The notes under the pieces: generated by a model | What the model was told of the DNA's origin: nothing | Seen by the model: only the letters and a program-made list of their open reading frames with translations | Databases searched by the model: none | Origin: an uncultured Sphingomonadales bacterium | Lineage (GTDB): Bacteria; Pseudomonadota; Alphaproteobacteria; Sphingomonadales; Sphingomonadaceae | Direction of reading: 5' to 3' | Assembly: GCA_903911985.1 (NCBI GenBank) | Contig: CAIWFP010000443.1 | Coordinates: 1-6,678 of the forward strand | DNA length: 6,678 bases | Program-made: the position numbers and the translations under genes | Part shown: in pieces, positions 1 through 5,992 of the stretch | How positions within the stretch are numbered: position 1 is the stretch's first letter | Layout of the letters: each line of letters starts with the position of its first letter

Positions 1-1322
1 AGTTTGTTGTCCAGCAGGGTGAGATAGGTCTGGGCAAATCCCGATATTGAATAATTCTGCTGATCCTGAAGGTTGACCTGCAGCAGCCCTGGCGCGGCGA
101 ACTGGATGCGAAAATCCTGTTCGTGGTGGTAATGGTCTGTGATGAAAAAGCCACCGGCCTGAAGTTCAAGATTGGGCAGCAAATTGACCTGATCGCGCAG
201 TTCCTGGGTGAACTGCCATTCCTTGGTGTGACGGCGGGTATCATCCTCAAATACCGGCGTGCCGTCCTGATCGGTATATTCCAGCAGGCGCGTGGTCTTG
301 TAGCCCGTGATCGAGGTGATCGAACCAATCGGGGTGTCGCTCAGCTTGACGGTCAGAACACTGCGAAGGGTGTCGATGTCGGATTGATCCGGCACCCCGG
401 CCAGAGCAGACTTGTAAACGCCGGGGGCGACACAGGGCTGGTTCGGCACGGTGCAAGGCGAGACATACATGTTGTTCACACCGGGAGCGACATACTCCGC
501 CTCGCCGGGTAGATCGCCGGCGACGACAACCGGGGCGCCATTGCGACCCACATCATATTCGTTCGTCCAAGTGATCGAAAGTTTATTGGAGGGCGTATAT
601 TTCAGCGCGCCCCGCATGATCGTGACATTGCGGCGCCCCATATTGGGGCCACCCGCCACGTTTTCGATAAAGCCGCCGCGCTGGTCATGCGAAATCGAAA
701 ACCGTGCGGACAAATCGTCTGTGATGGGCGTGTTGAGCACCGCGCCCACGTTGAAGTGATCGTAATTGCCTAAGGTGAAATTGACCTTGCCCCCGAACTG
801 GTCAGTAGGCTGGGCGTTGATCACATTGACCACGCCGCCGGTCGTATTCGAGCCGAACAACGTGCCCTGCGGCCCGCGCAGCACTTCGATCCGGTCTACG
901 TCGTAAATATCGGCGAGCGCGCCCATCGAGAAGAATTGCGGCACACCGTCGACGACGATGCCGACGGTATTACCGGCGTATGGATCGGGCTCGATGATGC
1001 CGATGCCGCGAATTGCCACCACGGCGTTGTTGGGCGTGTTCGAAAAGACGCCAAGCGACACGTTGGTCAGCGACCCTTGCAGGCCTTGAAGCGTCGCGGC
1101 ATGCAGATCGCCCACCGCAGCAGCTGATAAGGCGGTGATCGAAATTGGTACGCTCTGAAGCCTTTCTTCCTTCTTCTGCGCGGTAACCACGATGTCCGCC
1201 ACACCGACACCAACATCGGCAGTTGGCTGGGCAATGGGCGCCGCCGTCCCGGCCATTGCCGGCGTGCTTATTAGGGCGAGAAGCGACAGCCCTCGCAATA
1301 GATTTCCGCGACGTCCATTCAT
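1..1322 (-). CDS. TonB-dependent outer-membrane receptor, N-terminal part (runs off the left edge)
   Basis: The frame is open from ATG at 1322 to the window edge, about 440 residues; the family is usually 700-850, so the rest of the barrel lies outside. A GGGAGA ribosome-binding site sits 6 nt before the ATG. Residues 1-24 are a signal peptide (basic start, LLALISTPAMA core, cut after AMA). Residues 43-59, DIVVTAQKKEERLQSVP, form the TonB box and its trailing segment. The plug domain follows, with VAIRGIG near residue 103, VVDGVP, and the plug signature DRIEVLRGPQGTLFG at 143-157 followed by SNTTGGVVNVIN. Beta-barrel sequence with alternating polar and aromatic residues begins after about residue 175. 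Cysteines 290 and 297 could close a small extracellular loop by a disulfide. Such receptors import siderophores, vitamin B12 or, in sphingomonads, aromatic compounds using TonB-ExbBD energy. The divergent TetR and oxygenase genes suggest an aromatic or polycyclic substrate here, but the substrate itself is not readable from the sequence. Confidence 0.95.
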   Translation of the reverse strand, partial: MNGRRGNLLRGLSLLALISTPAMAGTAAPIAQPTADVGVGVADIVVTAQKKEERLQSVPISITALSAAAVGDLHAATLQGLQGSLTNVSLGVFSNTPNNAVVAIRGIGIIEPDPYAGNTVGIVVDGVPQFFSMGALADIYDVDRIEVLRGPQGTLFGSNTTGGVVNVINAQPTDQFGGKVNFTLGNYDHFNVGAVLNTPITDDLSARFSISHDQRGGFIENVAGGPNMGRRNVTIMRGALKYTPSNKLSITWTNEYDVGRNGAPVVVAGDLPGEAEYVAPGVNNMYVSPCTVPNQPCVAPGVYKSALAGVPDQSDIDTLRSVLTVKLSDTPIGSITSITGYKTTRLLEYTDQDGTPVFEDDTRRHTKEWQFTQELRDQVNLLPNLELQAGGFFITDHYHHEQDFRIQFAAPGLLQVNLQDQQNYSISGFAQTYLTLLDNK

Positions 1323-1404
1323 TATAATTCTCCCGTTTTCCCTGGCCCGGTTTTTTCTGAGCCGTTTTTCGCAACCGATCGCTTTTACCGGCAGTCGTGC
1401 CTGT

Positions 1405-1445
1405 TTTATGCGCTGCCGTTAGCCATGGTGTAACTAAGATTTTAG
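1405..1445. promoter_or_regulatory. candidate operator/promoter area between the receptor and tetR
   Basis: The 172-bp gap between the divergent starts contains two dyads: GTTA-N9-TAAC (1418-1434) and CTAA-GATT-TTAG (1434-1445). On the minus strand TTACAC (1428-1433) and CATAAA (1405-1410) lie 17 bp apart, a weak -35/-10 pair for the receptor gene, and the first dyad sits between them. On the plus strand TAAGAT (1435-1440) could be a -10 for tetR, but no good -35 is seen. TetR proteins usually bind dyads in their own divergent promoter region, so this is a plausible binding area. The half-sites are short and the promoter boxes poor, so the call is tentative. Confidence 0.3.
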
Positions 1446-1494
1446 ATAGGCATTTTGTCCGCCTCCAGATGGCGACTGATGCTAAGGGAAGCCG

Positions 1495-2166
1495 ATGAGT
1501 CATCGATCCATCAAGGAGCGCATGCTGAGCGCCATTCGCCCCACGCACGGCGATCCGCCGCCAGCGCGCTGGCAACAGCGCAAGAGCGCCCAAACCCGGC
1601 AACGGCTGGTCGATGGCGGTGTGCAGTGCCTGATTCAGCGCGGCTATGCGGGCCTAACGACGGCTGCGGTTGCGGAACTATGCGAAGTGTCGCGCGGCGC
1701 GATGCACCACCATTTTGCCACGCGGCTGGAACTGGTCGGCGCGGTCATCGAGCATGTGCTTTACCAGCGTATGCACCGCTTTCTCGAAGACTATTTCACG
1801 GCGCTCAAGCGGCGCGGCGAAGAACTCCTCGTCGAAATAGCCTGTGAATCGCATTGGCAGTCGGTCCAGACGAACGAATATGCTGCCTACCTCGAACTGA
1901 CCTTGGCCGCGCGCACCGATGTCGAGCTTGCCGAACTGTTTAATCCCGCTTCGCGTCGCTACGATCAAATCTGGATCGGCGAAATGATCGAGGCGTTCCC
2001 GCAGTGGAAGGCGCACTGGGATAATCTGAAGCTGGCAAACGATGTCACCCTTGCGCTGCATATGGGCATGCTGTTGCATCGGCCGGTGTTCGGTGAGGGG
2101 GAACGCATGGCGCAATTGCAGCAAGTCGCAACACGCATCGTCCAAAGCCTTTACGACGCGCCCTAG
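1495..2166 (+). CDS. TetR/AcrR-family transcriptional regulator
   Basis: This is a protein of 223 residues. The N-terminal DNA-binding domain spans about residues 27-80, with a helix-turn-helix at about 55-75 (TTAAVAELCEVSRGAMHHHF), a textbook TetR pattern including the HHHF end of the recognition helix. The remainder is an all-helical ligand-binding and dimerisation domain, too variable to name an effector. AAGGGA (1484-1489) lies 5 nt before ATG 1495. A second ATG at 1522 (M10) has AAGGAG only 3 nt upstream, so a form nine residues shorter is possible; the first 25 residues lie outside the conserved domain. The gene is divergent from the receptor and 127 bp upstream of the oxygenase in the same direction. 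It is therefore a natural local regulator, probably a repressor released by substrate or metabolite, although no operator is proven. Confidence 0.93.
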   Translation: MSHRSIKERMLSAIRPTHGDPPPARWQQRKSAQTRQRLVDGGVQCLIQRGYAGLTTAAVAELCEVSRGAMHHHFATRLELVGAVIEHVLYQRMHRFLEDYFTALKRRGEELLVEIACESHWQSVQTNEYAAYLELTLAARTDVELAELFNPASRRYDQIWIGEMIEAFPQWKAHWDNLKLANDVTLALHMGMLLHRPVFGEGERMAQLQQVATRIVQSLYDAP

Positions 2167-2180
2167 AGTGGCCGCTTCGC

Positions 2181-2192
2181 TTGTTGACAAAA
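2181..2192 (+). promoter_or_regulatory. TTGTTGACAAAA element between tetR and the oxygenase gene
   Basis: The element contains TTGT-TG-ACAA (2181-2190), a small dyad, and TTGACA (2184-2189), a perfect -35 hexamer. No acceptable -10 lies 15-19 bp downstream, so a sigma-70 promoter cannot be claimed. The core TTGACAAA recurs in the inverted repeat upstream of the SDR (4645-4675), which hints at a shared operator half-site. Confidence 0.25.
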
Positions 2193-2235
2193 CAGGCAGA
2201 CCCGCCTTCTTTCTGATCTAAATGTCAGGTTCGCA

Positions 2236-2265
2236 CCGCGGCCAGGCATTGCAATCTGCCCGCGG
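2236..2265 (+). promoter_or_regulatory. stem-loop or palindromic operator in the leader of the oxygenase gene
   Basis: The arms CCGCGGCCAG (2236-2245) and CTGCCCGCGG (2256-2265) pair over 10 positions with one C-C mismatch, around a 10-nt loop GCATTGCAAT. The loop contains the palindrome ATTGCAAT. The element ends 28 nt before ATG 2294 and 17 nt before its ribosome-binding site. It could be an RNA hairpin that influences translation, or a protein-binding dyad on DNA. It has no U-tract, so it is not a standard terminator. Confidence 0.4.
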
Positions 2266-2293
2266 AGTGGATTCCGATTCGAAAGGAAGCAGA

Positions 2294-3634
2294 ATGGGCC
2301 AAGACGCAAAGGCGTCCCCGCCGCTGAGTGGGCGTGATTCGAAATTGCTGCGCGGCGACCCGATCACCGGCGAAAGCTATTACTCGCGCGAATTTGCCCA
2401 AAAGGAATGGGATGGGATGTGGACGCGCATCTGGCACATCGCCGGACGCGTCGCCGATATCCCCGAAGCCGGCGATTTTGTGGTACATAATTTCCTGAAG
2501 GAATCGGTCTTTTGCGTGCGGCAGAACGACGGATCTATCCGCGCGTTCTATAATTCCTGTGCGCATCGCGGCATGCGGCTGGTCGGGCAAAGCTCTTCGG
2601 TGCCCAGCATCAACTGCCCTTACCACGGCTGGCGCTATGGTCTGGATGGTGTGTTGCAACATGCGCAGGATGCCGCCGATTTCCCGCAAGGCGACCCCTG
2701 CGGCAAGCTGGGTCTGAAAGAATTGCGTTGCGACACCTGGGGCGGTTTCGTCTGGTACAGCATGGACCCCGACGGGCTGAGCCTGGCCGACTATCTCGCG
2801 CCCATGCCAGAGGTCTATCGCAATTACCCGATGGACACGGCGGTTCGCGTCGCCTGGTATCGGATCGAGCTGAACGCCAACTGGAAATTCGTGACCGACA
2901 ATTTTAGCGAAAGCTATCACACGCGTACCGCGCATCCGCAGGTGCCGCCGTGGATTGATCAGGACGTCGACACCGCCCGCCACGAGATGTGGCCTCAGGG
3001 CCATGGCCGCACCGTTCAGCCGATGCGCCCCTCGCTCAGCGACCGGCTGCCTGACGGAGCGCCCCATCCGTTCAAATCGATCCTCGGCCAGTGGGACCTG
3101 GACCCTGATTCCTACGCCTCGTTCGAGGAGATGGCGATGCAGGGCTGGCTTGACCTGAAGGCCGCGAAACGCCGGATGTGGCAGGAGCGCGGCTATATCC
3201 ACTACGAGCATATGGACGACCAGGAACTGACCGACAGCGCGCACACGGTCATCTTCCCCAACGTCACCATCAGTTTCCTGCCGGACAATCTGGTGTTCTT
3301 CCGCAGCGAACCCCACCCGGACGATCCCGAGAAATGCTTCTTCGACCTTTGGTGCATGGCCTTCCCGGTCGCGGGGCAGGAGATGGTCGAATCGATCATG
3401 GCCGGGCCAAGAACGCTAGCCGAGGTCGAGGCCTGCGAGCATCGCGAATTCGACAACGGGCAAGGCATTCCCGAACTGGCCGGCCAGATCGTCTATCAGG
3501 ACATGGAACTGGCCGAAGCCATGCAGGCCGGGATGCATTCGCGCGGCTATAGCGATGCCTACCTGCCCGCGCAGGAAAGCCGCGTGCGCTTTTTCCACGA
3601 GGTACTCAATGACTGGCTGGAAGGCCGGAAATAG
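2294..3634 (+). CDS. Rieske-type aromatic ring-hydroxylating oxygenase, alpha (catalytic) subunit
   Basis: The protein has 446 residues, normal for the family. Rieske domain, about residues 40-150: the [2Fe-2S] ligands are C89 and H91 (CAHRG), then C108 and H111 (CPYHGW), a CxH-x16-CxxH motif. Catalytic domain: NWKFVTDNFSESYHTRTAH from residue 196 supplies mononuclear iron ligands H209 and H214. E206 stands where naphthalene dioxygenase has the inter-subunit bridging aspartate, and D403 (YQDME) fits the third iron ligand. The enzyme should insert one or two oxygen atoms into an aromatic or alicyclic substrate, or demethylate one, in the cytoplasm. ATG 2294 is chosen because AAGGAA (2283-2288) lies 5 nt upstream; an in-frame ATG at 2222 would add 24 residues that look unlike the family and run through the leader hairpin. 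No ferredoxin or reductase gene is in the window. The downstream SnoaL-like gene is probably co-transcribed. The substrate cannot be assigned. Confidence 0.94.
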   Translation: MGQDAKASPPLSGRDSKLLRGDPITGESYYSREFAQKEWDGMWTRIWHIAGRVADIPEAGDFVVHNFLKESVFCVRQNDGSIRAFYNSCAHRGMRLVGQSSSVPSINCPYHGWRYGLDGVLQHAQDAADFPQGDPCGKLGLKELRCDTWGGFVWYSMDPDGLSLADYLAPMPEVYRNYPMDTAVRVAWYRIELNANWKFVTDNFSESYHTRTAHPQVPPWIDQDVDTARHEMWPQGHGRTVQPMRPSLSDRLPDGAPHPFKSILGQWDLDPDSYASFEEMAMQGWLDLKAAKRRMWQERGYIHYEHMDDQELTDSAHTVIFPNVTISFLPDNLVFFRSEPHPDDPEKCFFDLWCMAFPVAGQEMVESIMAGPRTLAEVEACEHREFDNGQGIPELAGQIVYQDMELAEAMQAGMHSRGYSDAYLPAQESRVRFFHEVLNDWLEGRK

Positions 3635-3666
3635 TTTGGCGACGCCGACAGCAAGGACACGATACC

Positions 3667-4101
3667 ATGAGCTTTACAGGACCGCTGGCGGACCGCATCG
3701 CAATCCGCGAATTGATGGAAACCTACGCGCATGGCGTGATGACCCGCGACGCAGACATCTGGGGTGCCGTTTGGACCGATGATGCCTATTGGGCGCTGCC
3801 CGAATATCCCGATCTGGGCGGGTTCGACGGCAAGGCCGCGATTGTGGCGGGCTGGGTCGAATCGATGCGGCATTACGGTCTCGACAATTGTACGCGCCCG
3901 ATGATCTATGTCATGATCCCGGGCGCGATCGAGGTTGACGGGAACCAGGCCACCGCCATTGCCTATACCTCCGAAATCTACGACGATCCCGCCACCGGCA
4001 AGCGCGTCCACGCACGCGGTCGGTATGAAGACGAATTGATAAAGTCCGGGGAACGCTGGCTGTTCAGCCGCCGTGAATATCGCATCATGTTCGCGCAGTG
4101 A
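3667..4101 (+). CDS. SnoaL/NTF2-like protein, possible small subunit or partner of the oxygenase
   Basis: The protein has 144 residues and an NTF2-like cone fold: opening helices (RIAIRELMETYAHGVMTRD, residues 10-28), the DD-containing turn WTDDAYW (36-42), then strands ending in RWLFSRREYRIMF. The general family is SnoaL-like (polyketide cyclase, hydratase or isomerase relatives). The segment TDDAYWALP also resembles the region of ring-hydroxylating dioxygenase beta subunits that reads DDVxYWMP, and those subunits share this fold. At 144 residues it is shorter than classical beta subunits (about 160-190), so it may be a beta-like small subunit or a separate enzyme acting on the oxygenase product. 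AAGGA (3653-3657) lies 9 nt before ATG. The 32-bp gap after the alpha subunit implies one transcript and linked function. Confidence 0.85.
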   Translation: MSFTGPLADRIAIRELMETYAHGVMTRDADIWGAVWTDDAYWALPEYPDLGGFDGKAAIVAGWVESMRHYGLDNCTRPMIYVMIPGAIEVDGNQATAIAYTSEIYDDPATGKRVHARGRYEDELIKSGERWLFSRREYRIMFAQ

Positions 4102-4291
4102 GGTAGCCGGTTTTCTCATCCTGGGCTGGCCAATCCACGCGTTTTTGGCTCCCTGCCCGGGAGGCGCCGTCCTTCCATGCCCTATCCTGGCCCCTGTCGT
4201 GGAGGTCGGTTTGAAGGTGAAGTGTTGGGTTATGGCTGATGATGCCTGCGGTGACTGCGTATCCGCATTTAGCGATGCGACAACAATTTTC
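4102..4291. other. non-coding gap after the oxygenase operon
   Basis: I see no convincing gene. Short open frames on both strands lack ribosome-binding sites and family resemblance. A small CTCCC/GGGAG hairpin (4149-4163) lacks a T-run and is not a clear terminator. Together with the hairpin, the pseudogene and the inverted repeat described separately, this makes about 690 bp (4102-4794) without an intact gene, which suggests rearrangement between the oxygenase pair and the SDR. Confidence 0.5.
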
Positions 4292-4327
4292 AGAGCTGGC
4301 TGCGTCGGATTTAACGCAGCCGGCTCT
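4292..4327. terminator. strong hairpin at the end of the phosphotransferase-like remnant
   Basis: AGAGCTGGCTGCGT (4292-4305) pairs with ACGCAGCCGGCTCT (4314-4327) over 14 positions, with a single U-G wobble in the plus-strand RNA, around the 8-nt loop CGGATTTA. It overlaps the stop codon (4326-4328) of the minus-strand remnant, a typical terminator position for that gene. No clear U-run follows on either strand, so termination would be weak or factor-assisted. It could also end plus-strand transcripts from the oxygenase operon. Confidence 0.45.
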
Positions 4328-4604
4328 AGCGGGCGACACCCATCAGCTGTGCCTGATCCATCATCTTCGTGATCAGCGAGTCTACGTGGCCCTGGAATGT
4401 GGCCTTGAAATCATCGGGAAAGGCGCGGATCCCCAAGATCACGATCACCACGAGGCGATAGAGGCTGAATAGCGTATAATATGGCATGTTCCGAAGCGTT
4501 CTTCCGGACGCTTGTTCATATGCGGCGATCATCTCGTCGGGCGTGGGAACACCTTCGGGATAATCGGTGGTCAAGGAAGACATCGCGAGTAGCGTATAGG
4601 AAAC
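4326..4604 (-). pseudogene. C-terminal remnant of an aminoglycoside-phosphotransferase-like (APH/ACAD10-type) protein
   Basis: About 92 codons on the minus strand, ending in TAG, look like the tail of the phosphotransferase family found beside acyl-CoA dehydrogenases. It shows a VSYTLLAMSS segment, then VPTPDEMIAAYEQASGRTL, then a YYTLFSLYRL helix with a hydrophobic run and a conserved-looking arginine. The family normally has about 330-360 residues. The N-lobe and the catalytic HGDxxxxN and DW-containing loops are absent. Upstream in this frame the sequence stops resembling the family and meets a stop at 4671-4673. The only starts are TTG at 4652, without a good ribosome-binding site, and internal ATGs. 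It is therefore read as a 5'-deleted relic. Its orientation opposes the neighbouring catabolic genes. The family assignment rests on pattern memory and is moderate. Confidence 0.6.
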
Positions 4605-4644
4605 CGTCTGAATTCCAGTCAGTCGGAGCCCGCACTCCTTGCGG

Positions 4645-4675
4645 TTTGACAAATCTGGTTCTGGCTTTTGTCAAA
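4645..4675. repeat. perfect 9-bp inverted repeat TTTGACAAA / TTTGTCAAA upstream of the SDR
   Basis: TTTGACAAA (4645-4653) and its exact reverse complement TTTGTCAAA (4667-4675) are separated by 13 nt. Arm centres are 22 bp apart, about two helical turns, so a dimeric regulator could contact both on one face of the DNA. Each arm is itself almost self-complementary (TTTG-A-CAAA). The repeat lies about 120 bp before the SDR start and just upstream of the phosphotransferase remnant's reading frame. The TTGACAAA core also occurs before the oxygenase gene (2184-2191). Confidence 0.45.
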
Positions 4676-4794
4676 ATTGATGGATAGTCTCTCCGACAGC
4701 TTCGGCCCCCTTCGCGATCATGTTGATCCTTTGGGAATACTCCTGCACACCTATGCGACGACTTGTCGGCACAACTGATTAAACGGGATACAGA

Positions 4795-5568
4795 ATGGGC
4801 GGATTTCAATTTGACCTTTCCGGGCGCACTGTCCTTGTCACCGGCGCCTCCTCGGGGCTGGGGGCGCACTTTGGGCGCGTGCTGGCGGCGAGCGGCGCCA
4901 ATGTCGTTCTAGCCGCGCGCCGCGAAGCACTGCTGCATGATCTGACCCGCGAGATCGAAGCGGCGGGCGGACGGGCCATTGCGGTTACCATGGATGTGGC
5001 CGACGAGGCATCTACCCAGGCGGCCTATGACGCGGCGGAAGCGGCATTTGGCCCGGTCGACAGCGTGATCGCCAATGCCGGCACCAACATCGAGGGGCTG
5101 GCGCTCGATCTGGATGTGTCTGCGCTGGACCAGATATTATCGGTCAACGTCAAGGGCGTATTTCTGACCGCGCGCGAAGGCGCCCGGCGCATGATCAAGG
5201 CCGGCGCGCCCGAGCGCCGCCATGGTCGCATCGTGCTCATCTCGTCGATTACCGCCAATTCCATTTCACCAGGTACCGGCCCTTACAGCGCGTCCAAGGC
5301 GGCGGTACTTCAGCTTGGAAGGGTATTGGCGCGGGACTGGGCCAATCGTGGCATCAACGTCAACATCATTTGCCCCGGCTATATTGCCACCGACATCAAC
5401 GCCGCCTGGTTCAGCAGCGAGGGCGGTCGGAAGCAGGTTACCAAATGGCCGCGTCGCCGGATCATGGATGAGGATTCACTCGACGCAATGATGCTCTATC
5501 TTGCGTCGGATGCGAGTGGCCCCGTCACGGGATCAGTCTTTACCATCGACGACGGGCAGACCCTCTAG
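4795..5568 (+). CDS. short-chain dehydrogenase/reductase (classical SDR)
   Basis: The protein has 257 residues, a standard classical SDR length. It has a Rossmann fold with the cofactor motif TGASSGLG (16-23), then NAG (94-96). The catalytic tetrad is N118, S151, Y164 and K168 (YSASK); CPGY follows and the C-terminus ends in the usual DDGQTL. At the end of the second strand the sequence reads LAARR with no acidic residue, which favours NADP(H) over NAD(H) by the family rule. It should interconvert an alcohol and a ketone in the cytoplasm. Beside a ring-hydroxylating oxygenase, a hydroxysteroid-, dihydrodiol- or side-chain-alcohol dehydrogenase role is plausible but unproven; classical dihydrodiol dehydrogenases mostly use NAD. 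The ribosome-binding site is weak (GGGA, 4785-4788), yet ATG 4795 fits the family N-terminus. The gene is about 690 bp from the oxygenase pair, so it probably has its own promoter. Confidence 0.95.
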   Translation: MGGFQFDLSGRTVLVTGASSGLGAHFGRVLAASGANVVLAARREALLHDLTREIEAAGGRAIAVTMDVADEASTQAAYDAAEAAFGPVDSVIANAGTNIEGLALDLDVSALDQILSVNVKGVFLTAREGARRMIKAGAPERRHGRIVLISSITANSISPGTGPYSASKAAVLQLGRVLARDWANRGINVNIICPGYIATDINAAWFSSEGGRKQVTKWPRRRIMDEDSLDAMMLYLASDASGPVTGSVFTIDDGQTL

Positions 5569-5576
5569 CCAGAGGG
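5561..5576 (+). other. small hairpin spanning the SDR stop codon
   Basis: CCCTCT (5561-5566) and AGAGGG (5571-5576) pair perfectly around AGCC, enclosing the end of the TAG stop (5566-5568). A second small hairpin, CACC-TTGC-GGTG, follows at 5579-5590 inside the IS relic. Neither is followed by a T-run, so a terminator role is uncertain. Confidence 0.25.
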
Positions 5577-5577
5577 G

Positions 5578-5820
5578 CACCTTGCGGTGTTGCAAACGCC
5601 GATGTTCGATGGTCTGTCGCTTGATCCTTTCGCGCGGTGTGATGACGGCCGGTGCCCTGCCGAAGCAGGCGTCGGCGGGCGTCACGTTGTTGAAAACGCT
5701 GGTTGTTGTAGTGCTCGACGAAGGCGTCGATCCGGACCTCGAGGTCGCAATGATCTGCTCTTCGCTGAACCTGCCGCGCATCATTCCATCCGACTCATTC
5801 CACGGGCCGGATTCCACTCA
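5578..5820 (-). mobile_element. internally deleted IS3-family insertion-sequence relic (orfA start joined to orfB end)
   Basis: Read on the minus strand, the relic begins with TGAGTGGAATCCGG (5820 downward), a TG-starting terminus typical of IS3 elements. Next comes the start of OrfA, MMRGRFSEEQIIA (5784-5746), which breaks off in the first helix. It is joined directly to the tail of the OrfB integrase: VRIDAFVEHYNNQR in one frame to 5696, then in a shifted frame FNNVTPADACFGR and RERIKRQTIEHRRLQHRK (to about 5581). Most of orfA and orfB is gone. The palindrome GACCTCGAGGTC (5735-5746) straddles the deletion joint. The frame change falls where intact relatives read YHES, consistent with an 11-nt loss. 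No matching terminus is seen at the SDR side, so that end is truncated. The element cannot encode an active transposase. Confidence 0.85.
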
Positions 5821-5992
5821 AATCTGGCGGGAAACGCTGGGCTCAGACCACTTCGTCACTACGGCGAAGCACCAATCCTCGCAAATCACGACCGCGCATC
5901 TGTGCTAAAGGCGCTGACGGGGGCAAAATCCCCAAATCAATCGAACCTCTCGGCCAAGAGCCTAGGCAGCGCACCGAAATGCCAGCCACAGA

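Noticed and set aside
2184..2212. TTGACA at 2184-2189 as a sigma-70 promoter for the oxygenase
   Set aside because: No acceptable -10 hexamer occurs at 15-19 bp spacing; only the motif is reported.
2222..2293. Upstream in-frame ATG at 2222 as the oxygenase start
   Set aside because: It lacks a good ribosome-binding site, the extra 24 residues do not look like the family, and the segment contains the leader hairpin; ATG 2294 has AAGGAA 5 nt upstream.
2225..3316. Long open frame (363 codons) on the minus strand opposite the oxygenase gene
   Set aside because: It is a shadow frame of GC-rich coding DNA: the plus strand there carries unmistakable Rieske and iron-ligand motifs, and the minus product resembles no family.
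4073..4372. Plus-strand frame overlapping the end of the NTF2-like gene and the following gap
   Set aside because: No ribosome-binding site, no family resemblance, and it runs through the hairpin and the remnant.
4674..4778. Short minus-strand frame upstream of the phosphotransferase remnant (contains QEYSQRINMIAKGAEAVGET)
   Set aside because: It is in the same frame as the remnant but ends at the stop 4671-4673, has about 34 codons, and matches no part of the phosphotransferase family that I recognise; it may be chance or an unidentifiable relic.
5821..5992. Small GGGG/CCCC and CTCT/AGAG stems downstream of the secreted-protein gene
   Set aside because: The stems are 4-5 bp with no T-run, too weak to call a terminator.
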